A DNA stretch of 64,000 nt, taken from the NCBI GenBank assembly GCA_038501625.1, contig JAZAYU010000062.1, forward strand, positions 3,510,460 through 3,574,459, in the 5' to 3' direction. Each line of letters starts with the position of its first letter. Position 1 is the stretch's first letter. Made by a program: the position numbers and the translations under genes. The stretch comes from Corbicula japonica (taxonomy: Eukaryota; Mollusca; Bivalvia; Venerida; Cyrenidae). Below the pieces are notes generated by a model. That model was not told the origin of the DNA and did not search any database. It saw nothing but the letters and a program-made list of their open reading frames with translations. Positions 38,559 to 50,500 of this stretch are shown here, piece by piece.

Positions 38559-41500
38559 CTGAAAATTTAAGAAACATGTTTTAATGAGTTTTCTTTTTTT
38601 ATTTTCATCGTAAAGAAGAAAGGTAATATGTGTTTTTTGGATATACATGTAAAACTGTAATCTTCTATCTACTTTCATATTCTTAATATTGTGTGCATTA
38701 ACCCCCATATGTACGCCTTTGCAGTGAGGGGGAACAGTGTAAATCTAGATCAGCTGTCACATTCATGCCATCTGATCAGGATCTACACTGTTTGCTTTTA
38801 GATTCATTCAAAATGTGACCAGTCAAATCCTGATCACACGTAAATGTATCAATACTGGTGTCATACCCGTAAAAATGTGTATATATGGTGGAAAGGGTTA
38901 AGTTTGTATGTATTGCTATGCAATACCTATTACAGAAACAAAAGTGTATAAATATAACTACTTAGCCATCCAGTAATGATGTAACTGTAGAGTTAAAAGA
39001 CTTGCAAACTTAACACTTTACTCCATGGATATGCTTTTTTTACCGAATGGGTGACCAGTGTATGTGCCATCAGATCTGGATCTACATTGTTTGCTTCTTG
39101 ATCAGAAATAATCTAATCAATCTAAAAGTGGCCAGTGTAGATCCTGATCAGACAGCACAATCTACCAACATACTTAACAATTTTTCAAATTTCTCTGGCT
39201 GGTTTGGTGTTAGAAATTACAACAAGAAGTGTCGCAGATTGTGACAAATGCCCCCAAAGATACATGGATTAATGGAAACAATTTTGAAGAAAGACCTGTA
39301 AAATGTGTTTACTGGGTATGTTTGTAAACAGTGTTACTTCTTACAAGTACCTGTTACTAACCAGGTGCCAAGGTTATAAAACTGAGATTAGAAACCAGTC
39401 TCAAATCTCAAGCATCTGATTGGCTGAAATGGCTACCAGTCGCCATTTCAGCCAATCAGATGCTTGAGATTTGAGACTGGTTTCCATGCTCAGTTTTATA
39501 ACCTTCAACCCAGGGCCCAAGATCATAAAATTAAAATTGAATACCAGTCTCAAATCTCAAGCCCAGTCGCCATTTCAGCCAATCGGATGCTTGAGATTTG
39601 AGTCTGGTCTTCAGACTCAGTTTTATGGTCTTGGGCACAGTACAGTACACAGTGCATTTATATGATCTGTGTTAAATATGATGAGTAATCATTATTTATT
39701 AGTTCAGAAAACAACTCAAATGTCTGCATCAAAACTTTGCCATATTCTGTTGTGCTAACAGTGTATTTTTGTATAGTGCTTATCCATAATTTTGGGAAAA
39801 TCAGCAAATTTTGGATGTAGATCAAAAATCAAATATTGGCGCCAAAGTTAATAAACAGTACAGAAGTAAAATCAGGGATTTCAATACATTTTGAAAACCA
39901 GGGGTCATCAGACTCATGTTGGGAATTTTCAAGGGGTCATAATCAGATCCACACGAGTCACATCTTGTTTTCTGTAAACTTAACTATTTATAAAATAGTT
40001 TAAAGTTCATTTTAATTTATTTTCAAGGGTCAAATAAGTATTTACATGTACTTCATAATTATGAAAAATGCAAAAAGACACAATATTTATTTTTATTCTT
40101 GCAAAATTTGACTACTTTTCCTAAAATCACTTGCATCCAAACGACCCCAAGCTCTGAATAGGTGGGGTCAAAAGTGGTCAAAATCAAATTTGCTTGCATC
40201 AAAATGCAAGAATCTGCATAAATTGAAATTACTGTAAAATACTAAAAAGTAAAGAAAATCTGCTAATACCTTGTCACATCCATCAACAATAGGCTCTAAT
40301 GATAATCAGTTAACAATAGGCGTGTGTGCATGTGCTTCAAATAAGGCAAGAGGCGTGAAAATAGTATGGGAATATCCTTAACAAATCCAGGTTTATTTTT
40401 GCAATAACTTTGCCCTTTATTGGACTGGCACCATACATGTAATAGAGGGGGATGCTTTATTTACTATGAATAACCTAAAAATTGCTTTATTGACTATGAA
40501 TAACCTTAAAATCAACTTGGATTAGTCTAAATCAAACCAGTTTTCAGTTTGATTTATTCATCAGAACTTAATTGTGAACTTGAGGTCACTGTGACCTTGG
40601 CTTTAATTAACCCTTAATCGTTTACTCTATGGTTAAAAAAAATTCAACCAAATCTACAAGCGAATATCTACAACATGTCCACTTTTTCAAACCATAGAAA
40701 TTCTCTGGAAACAACAGCACTTGTGAGGCTTATGGCATATAAACCATTGTAAACCTAAATCAGCTTGCACATCAGAGTCTACACTAGTTACTATCGAGTT
40801 AGAAAAGCATTCTTCATACATCTTGGGAACTGTGCCCAAGGTTATAAAACTGAGCATGGAAACCAGTCTCAAATCTCAAGCATCTGATTGGCTGAAATGG
40901 CGACCAGTCGCCATTTCAGCCAATCAGATGCTTAAGATTTGAGACTGGTTTCCAATCTCAGCTTTATAACCTTCAGCCTTTTCTATATATCCTTTTTCGA
41001 CCATGTTAGTCAGTAATTTGATCAGTCTTCATTTATTGCAAAGCTTCTTAGCCCCATTCTGTTATGGTGTGTTTCAGAATCAGATATCATTATACTGACG
41101 AGAAAATTATGTTTATTTTTATATCTTGTTCATGATGAAACATCAGGACAGTACTGTTTGACAGCATGTGTCTTGCATATCCCCCACCAAGATTTTTGTC
41201 CAGAGCATAATTTTATTTCCATGACAGAGATTTACTTTGTAACTCCAGCCTGGGTAATGTAGTAATTATTTCCCTTTTTTGATTCTACCTATCCGGAGTA
41301 AATCTTCTTTACTATTTAACAACCACTATTGAACTAGAATTGAGAAAATGTTGGTTACTTCACAAGAAACAAAGAGGGCCAATTGGCCCTAAATCGCTCA
41401 CCTGTCAAACTTGACCTAGATATCATTGAGATAAACATTCTGACCAAGTTTGAAGAAGATCCAACCAAAATTAAGACCGCTAGAGTGCAGAGAAGATTTT

Positions 41501-44500
41501 TTATATAATTTGACCTAGTGACCTAGATTTCAAGGTCACATGACCCAGTTTCAAACTTGACCTAGATATCATTGAGATATACTTTCTGACCAAGTTTGAA
41601 AAAGATCCAACCAAAATTAAGATCTCTAGAGTGCAGACAAGCTTTTTCTTTAATTTGACTTATTGACCTAGTTTTAAGGGCCACATGACCCAGTTATGAA
41701 CTTGATCTAGATATCATTGAGATAAACATTCTGACCAAGTTTAAAGAAGATAGCACCAAAATGAAGACCGCTAGAATGCGGACACGTTTTTTCTATAATG
41801 TGACCTAGATTTCAAGGTCACATGACCCGGTTTCAAACTTGATCTAGATATGATTGAGATAAACATTTTGACCAAGTTTGAAGAAGATCCAACCAAAATT
41901 AAGACCGCTAGAGTGCGGACAAGCTTTTCCTATAATTTGACCTAGTGTCCTAGTTTTGAAGGTCACATGACCCAGTTTCAAACTTGACCTAGATATCATT
42001 GAGATAAACATTCTGACAAAGTTTGAGAAAGATCGGACCAAAATTAAGATCTCTACAGTGCAGACAAGCTTTTTCTTTAATTTGACCTACTGACCTAGTT
42101 AAAAGGGTCACATGACCCAGGTACGAACTTGACCTAGATATCATTGAGATAAACATTCTGACTAAGTTTAAAGAAGATCGCACCAAAATTGAGACTGCTA
42201 GAGTGCAGATAAGCTTTTTCTATAATTTGACCTAGTGAACTAGATTTCAATGTCACATGACCCAGTTTCGAACTTGAACTAGATATCATTGAGATAAACA
42301 TTCTGACCAAGTTTGAAGAAGATCGGATAAAAATTATGACTGCTAGAGTGCGAACAACAATTGTGAACGGATGACGGACGAAGGGTGATCACAAAAGCTC
42401 ACCCTGTCACTATGTGACAGGTGAGCTAAAAACATCCTCAATATGGACAAGGATTACAATACAGTGAGGCACAGGTCCTCTAAAATGCAGAAAATTTTCT
42501 TTCAAGTCATTCTCCTATCAAGGGCGTTTTTAAGATTTTATGACTAGGCAAAAACATTGTCGAGTTATTGTCAATACAAGCTGTTTTCATTTTTGATTCC
42601 CAGGCCTTGACCTCTGACCTAAAAATTAAAAAGGTTCATCCACACTGCAAAAGCTATCCACATACAAGTTTGGCCACTGTACAAGTTAGCATCTCAACTT
42701 GCTAGCTTTTTGCACTTCTTGATTTTGTGAACTTGGCCTTTGATATAGTGACCTCAAAATTAATAGGGAATGTCCTCAAAAATAAAAATTTGGTGACTGC
42801 ACAAGCAAGGAGCCAAAGACTAAAGAATGGCATAAAAACACCCAAGGTATGATACTTCGGCCCATTATTACAGAAAATACTTACCCTTTCATTCATACTT
42901 ACCTGTCACAGAATCATCAATTAATCCATTGCTGTTCAAATGAAAGAAAGCACTAATATTAAATCCATACAGAGAACTTTCACAAACACTAAACATTGAT
43001 CCTTGCCTTCAAACTTTTGCTCTTTCACAATGGCTTAAGACTTCTCACTTTAACTTACTTTTGGCGTTGAAACTGCTACACTTATGTCAACATAGTCTCT
43101 GTATACAATTTCCAGATCGTCGATAACAGCATTAACCACCGGCTGGTCCTGAAGAGCGTATGCCGATGCTTTCATAAATGCCGACATAAAGCCAAGTTTT
43201 AAACCATGTTTTTTGAGGAAGGCATCTTTATATTTAGTTCTCATTTCCATCACATTGCTGAAATAGCAAATAAATAGATTTATTAATTTCATTAAACACA
43301 TCAACTGTATACTTTCAAGAGTTTCAAATGATCTTAACCAAATGGAGCAAACACTGTATAGAAACATCATGTTAATAGTTAAGTATTGCTAACAGATTTT
43401 AAACACTGAAAATAAGTTTGCGGCCTTAGTAGTTTAATAAATTATCATGTACCAGCTAAAAATATTCTCGAGAGATAATGGAACAGAGGGTAAACTCTGA
43501 AGATGACTAAAGTTTTTATTGTTTACCCTTTGCCCAGAATACATCGTTACGCAATCCCATAATGCGACATTCGATACAGTACCACATAGACTGTAATCAA
43601 GGGAGTTTCTTGGCAAGTTTTCATTGCTTTCGATCAATGCATTCCCAAGATATTGCAAATAATGTCAAGCAGTGTTTCTTTATCCCCTGAGTATACATAA
43701 ATTTTACACAGAATTCTGACAGTAATAAAGGCACAAACCAATTGTACTTCATTTTACTACCCACTAACACACAAACTAAAGCATATACATACACCGAACT
43801 GCCAATCTGACAACTAAGTTAAGCTCTCCGCAAGTGGGCTCAACAACATAATTATTGAAAATACCTCATATCTATTTCATTGAATGTAGTTAACATAGCA
43901 CATGTGTTCTGGGCATCCTTCAGTCTCTGTGCAATCCTCTGCCTCATTCGGTTCATTTTTACCTGAAATGACAGAAAACATCTAAAGAAATGCCCACTTC
44001 ACAGAACCTGCACACAAAACAATATAAAAGAGAGAATCTTAAATTGCCCTTGTTTGCTCACTTTTTGTCCATTGTTTGTCATGTCTTAATTCGTATTTGA
44101 GGTTAAAGTTATAATAAATGCATGCTATCTTTTCCTCTCTTCTCTCGGCTGCATGGGGGCTGTGCTTTCTGAGTGTGGCAATTGCGGATATGCATATTAC
44201 ATTTGGAAATAAAAATCTTCCAAGATTTGTACCTCTGGAAGATGGCATTCTTGATCTCTTGATTGGTTGTAAACAAGTCTACTTAAAAGCTTGTAATCTG
44301 GCACCTGAAAATAGTTTAAAAGATCATACCCTATTTTCTCCGCGACCACCACTTGTAGAAATATCTCCCATGGGGATTGAGGAAGCAGCTGCCTTTGGTT
44401 TAACAGCAGAGGTTGGGGTGGATGTCATCGGGCCAGTGGGAAGAGGCTGTGCTGGGGGTGGGGAGGTTGGAATGGGTCCTGAGGCTCCAGCATCTTTTCT

Positions 44501-47500
44501 AGGTGGTGGTGGTGCTTGCTTGGGTGCTTCTTTAGGTTTCTCGGGTGTGGGTTCTGCAGGAGCTGCTGGTTTTGCTGCTCCTCCAGCTAGGTAAAGATCA
44601 GATAAATCGGTATCAATGATGTACAATCTAACAATCGAAAGACAATCTGGTTAGTGTACGAGATTATCAAAAACATTTTGTATAAAATAATGATGCTTAT
44701 CCTTTACTTCATATATATGGGTTTTAATGGCATCTGTGAACAGTGTAGATCCATATCACAGCACATCTTGTCTAAAGGTTATAAAGCTGAGATTGGAAAC
44801 CAGTCTCAAATCTTAAGCATCTGATTGGCTGAAATGGCGACTGGTCGCCATTTCAGCCAATCAGATGCTTGAGATTTGAGACTGGTTTCCATGCTCAGTT
44901 TTATAACCTTGGGCACTGATCATGATCATCTGGTCAGAAATAACTGAATGAATCAGAAAGCAAACAGTGTAGATTCTGGTAAGATGGCATGGTAATGCCA
45001 GCTGATCTGGTTCTACACTGTTTGCTCAATGAAGATATACCATGGAGTAAAGGGTTAAATGATGTGAATTTTCATAGCACATGCATGTAGACTTCGAAAT
45101 TGCATAAAAATAAATGTGTGCTAAATAAATATGTGTGACCCATCATAAGGCAATAATTGAAGATCCCGACCAAACTGCACACTTACACACTCCAAAAAAG
45201 TTCTTAAACGTTTCTTACAGGAATTAAGAATGCTACTCTGACTAAATGGTTAACAGTTATGATCAGACATTGTCAATTAGTTTAAACAAGACTTATTTTC
45301 CATATAGCATGTTTCAAGTACATAAACATACATAGTCACAATTAGGTATGAGAATATGGAAACAAGTTTCTGAAGGAATCTATGTTAATCCATTTTCTCG
45401 ACACTGACAATTCAAAGGCTGGTCTGGGTTTACAGTGGTTGCATAAGCCCCCCCTTTATCATAGTGTGTCACAAGCAAGAAAATTCCAGAAAATAAATGC
45501 CTTTACTCCTACTTATTTCATGTTGTATAATTTTGAGCCTAAGCCCAAAGATCTGTCTGTGAGACTGCACTTACCTCCGACTGTGATTTTACATATGGCT
45601 GCCCCAGCCTCAACAGTATCTCCATCCTTAACCAGCAATGATTCTATCACACCTGCCACTGGACTGGGAATCTGTATTGAGGTCTGAAAATAACAACATA
45701 AGGGTCAGTATTTATTTGGCTGAAGATTTCTGTTGCCTGTCAGTGTGCTGATGTGGTTTTCCTAAAGCAGCCGTTATCAGCAATATTGTGTACTGCCCCA
45801 AAGATTTTAAAACTGATAATGAAAACCAGTCTCAAATATCAAGGATCTGATTGGCTGAAATGGTTACTGGTTGCCATTTCAGTCAATCAGATGATTGAGA
45901 TTTGAGACAGGTCTCCAATCTTAGTTTGATGATCTTGGGTACAGATCTCATGGCCAACATGTTGTAAACGTTTCACAAAATAATCCAATAGTTGTTATTG
46001 AGAAAGTTGCAGAGTTAGAAAGGTTTTGAAAATGTCAGATCATTAAAATCAGTTGAAAATTCACACCTATTACAGCTATGACCAACTATGACCAACTTAC
46101 TATGCTGTAACAAGGTCACTGTTACACTCTAACTTAGCCACTTATTATTGTAAATCTGGAATTACAAATTTAAGAACCATTTGTAACAAAAAAAGGTAAA
46201 TTTGCAGTTATTCTTGTCATAATAAATGATTGGGGTACCTTGTCAGTTTCAACCTCTGCTAACACTTCATCCACCTTCACAGTGTCTCCAACAGCTGCAA
46301 AACAATCATCATGTAGTCTTAAATCTCTACTCTATACAAACTTGTTTTATTCACATGGGTGACCAGCGTAGATCCATATCAACCAGCACATCAATATATA
46401 TGTGTAGTCTATCCATATAGTCTGATCAGGATCTAGACTGTTGCATTTTATATTTGATAATTTCTGACCAAAAGGTGATGTTTAATGTAGGATCAGTCTG
46501 CTGTACAGTGCCCAAGGTTATAAAGCTGAGCATGGAAACCAGTCTCAAATCTCAAGCATCTGATTGGCTGAAATGGCGACTGGTCGCCATTTCCACCAAT
46601 CAGATGCTTGAGATTTGAGACTGGTTTCCAAACTCAGTTTTATAACCTTCAACCCAGGCCGATTTGGATCTACAATTATTGCCCAAGGGTTAAGAATTAA
46701 AGGTGAATGGGACTCATTTATATTTTCAGTAATTGGCTCAAAGAACCATTAAAAATCAATAAATTGTGTTAATATATTAAACAGTTTTCTCTATTCAATT
46801 TATCAATTTAACATAAAATTACACTTGCACTTATCTTACGAAATAAAATAAGGATTTTGCATAAACCACGATGTGTTGAGTCATAGGCCTTATTATGCAG
46901 TAATGATGCAACATTTTAATTAAAAGGTGTTACTTATAAAAATTTACACTGTGTGGGTATTTGAAAAGACGGTGAAGTAAAGCTTCTTAAAAGCTCATGT
47001 ATCACTGACCTTTTTCCCACCTGATGTCTCCCTCTGTGATAGACTCGGCAAATGGAGGACATTTCACAGTCTGCACATCACCTAAAATTTCTCACAACAT
47101 GTACTACAGGACTTCTAAAAATCATTCATGCAATGCACTTTAAGTTTGTCAACTGTTTTAAAGCTTAAACCTCCATCCATTAAATGATCAATCATGATAT
47201 TTATTACTGGTCAGTATACAGTATCTAGTCTTAATTTAACAAAAGTATTCCCTAGATAAAGATTTAAAGAAGTTCTTCTCCGGTGGTTTCTAATAATTTT
47301 CAAGACATATTACTTGTATATGCTTGCATGGTAACAGTTCAATGGAAACTACCTCTTGGTTACATGCTGTTGTGACTGGTCAGTTAAATTTCTGTTTATC
47401 TCTAGAAGCCCTCTGGGATTAGGAACATAAAAAAGAACTTACACAGTATGGTTCCAGTGTGAAAGTTCCTCACATTTTGATGTACATCACAATACCATTG

Positions 47501-50500
47501 GTAACTTCTCTCACTGTAAAGTATGAAAAGTAACATGTGTAAGGTTTCTCTTGTATTATAAGAAAAGTTACATCCATATTTAAACAACTGATGTCAATCC
47601 TTAGTCATATACATAGTTTCTTTCAGAAGTTCAATTCTTGGACAGGATATTTGGAAATCAATGTTACTTATTGAAAGCAAAATTGTTTTTAGGGGGGGGG
47701 GGGGGGCTAAAAGATTTAAAACACCTTGGATATGAACTTAATGAATTTAATTAAAACCCATAAATCCTGAATTTAATGTTTTATATTATTTTCCAGCAGT
47801 TAACCCTCTGTAACTACATGTACCATTAAATTGATGTTTTTATAAAGAAGACCACGAAGTTAGACATTTTCTTACCTTCTTAGCCCTGCTACAGGTAGCA
47901 AATGTCTACTTGCATCTGAACCTGTAAGTAAAATGAGAAATCAAATACAACAATGTCTGTTAAGGAGGTCATATTGATTGTATACATATCAATGGAGTTA
48001 AGGAAGTTGGTTATTTTTGTTTCACAAATACTTTAAGCTTGATTAAATTTTAAACAAATCTGACCATTTATACAATACTACTCGATGACAATACTTTTTT
48101 TTTAACTTCTTAACTTTTTTAAGATTTCACCTTCTCCGATGTAAATACAGAAACAATATAAATGATTTGATTTTCCTGCTTAATAATATATAAACATGCT
48201 TTATTTCAGACATGGGGTGAATTATTTTTAAAAGTAATGCATTAAATTAGCATTATTTGTTAAATTTGTGCATTAAATTAAATTAGCATTACTATACTCT
48301 GAGAAAGTAATGCATTAAATTAGCATTATATCAAAAAGTAATGCATTAAATTAACTATTTTTTTATTCACAAGTGAACAGACAATAAATAAAAAGTCAAC
48401 AATCAGTATAATATTATGTACAAAATATATTATCTTCCAAAAACAACAACCCAAAGTTTAATATACAAAGTATCAATCTGAAAGTGTGAAGATCTAAAGT
48501 GACACCTCAAGAACTTACAACAAAACAATTCTCAGTACATTTAGATTAGTATAGCTTTAGCTTTTTAACACACTTTTATCTTTGATTTATTGCTGTTTTT
48601 CACACATTTAGTGTGTAGTATTGACAAAGGATTAAACTGTCAACTATTATGTCACCTGCATCTGCATTACATGCCAATTTCCTGAAATCTGACATAGCCT
48701 CAAATAATTTTACAATGACACTGAATCAGTAAGTAAATAAATAAATAGTTAAAAACATAACTTCATGTGAGTGAATGTAAGAGATTTGTACAAGTCTGAA
48801 AGTTTGAGTTGATTTCGATGCTATCTTATTTCAGAACAACATTTTTTGGTATTTTGCACTGAACTTTAAATGTCTACCAGTAACATTTTCAGGAATATAT
48901 GTGTTTGACAATTGATGGGAAATATCTTGTCCAAATCAATGTGTACAGTGAAATGATTGAAATGTGCTGTATTTGTTGACAAAGCTTTATAGATTTCTTG
49001 CTATTCATTTGTCTTAAATTGAGCATTTTCTAAGACAACTCAGCTTAAGAACTTGAGGTTAAATAATAAAAAAATGTTAAAACTTTACAACAATCTGATG
49101 AAAAGGCTTGACTCTTATAGTCTGTACCTTGTTTTACTAATAGTGAACCCATATCAAAACACTAAACTGTTATAATCATGTTTTTCTCTTGCTATAAATG
49201 AGATATGTAATAGACTAATAACATATTAAATATTTAGAGCATCTTTGCATTAAAAAGTTACTATTAAAATACATGTATATATGTAAATGAATCAACAAAA
49301 TCTAATAGTACACAAAATCCAATTAATGCTCAATAATGCTAAGCATTACGGCATTTTGGCAAGGTAATGCATTAAATTAGCATTAAAATAATGCTAAATC
49401 TGTTGAATTAATCATTACCTTGCATTACTGCCAAAAAGTAATGCATTATTAATGCATTAGCATTAAAATTTAATTCGCCCCATGTCTGCTTTATTTACAA
49501 TATTTGATCGGTTTTAATTTTGGGTCAATAGACTGCCTAGACAGCTTACACCAAACAATACAAGTATTAGAAAAAGAATAACACCACATGTTCAATGAAG
49601 CATAAAAGAAGGTAACAATAGCAGCAGATGAAAGAAACCTTGGAACTAACCTAAAACATAACAATCCATATTATCACCGTAGTGCAAAAAACAGTGTTTC
49701 TTATTTTAATAGTACTTGTACTGTTTTTGCACTAAGGTGACAATACATGAAAATATTCAGGCAAGATTGAATTGAGTCTGTTTATAAGCAGCCATGAAAA
49801 TGCAAATAACTTAGTGGTGTTTTGTTGCAATTTCATCTGTATTGTATTGACACTCTTTGAGATTACCTCAGGGTTGGCAAAATGCCGGCAAATATGAGTA
49901 TTGTCCATGCCGGCGGTATTTACCGGCAAATACTGGCAATTACTGGCAAATACTGGTCAATTGAATTTACCAGTCTGGAATTTATACAATATTATCTATT
50001 ATCAGCATTCATATAGATAATTTCAAGTTTACCCATTAATTGCCATTATATTTGTACTTAAGTTTAACACTTTTATCACTTTATCCATAATAAATAAAAA
50101 TTTAAGTACTGAACAAGTGGTCATTTGAATTGACCATCCATGGAATTTATACAATACAATGTATCCCTTATAGTCAGCATATGGACAAATTCAAATTTCA
50201 ATTATTAACAATAATGGAGTCAGCATTTTAGAGGGTTAATTTTAATTATAAACAAGTAATGTACACAACTTACAATAAATATACATGAATACAATAACAA
50301 ATAATGTTTCGATACAAAGAAGCCTCTGTCTACCAGTCAATCTCTTCTGTCCCCCTAAGATACCTGTAACAGAACACCAGTTTGGCAGCTTTCTGCAGTC
50401 ACACCAATACACAACCACTTACTTGCACCTAGACAAATTGTATAGGTTATTTATGACACTTTACTGTTGCCTTTGTTGCAATCTGATTAAAATCATTTCC

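Noticed and set aside
41844..42186. Repeated '[12 protein letters not shown]'-like minus frames
   Set aside because: They are translations of the tandem-array units; each is interrupted and there is no start or splice signal.
44118..44594. 158-codon plus-strand frame with Gly-rich end
   Set aside because: It is the antisense of DLST exon 8 (Pro/Ala hinge) and its intron.
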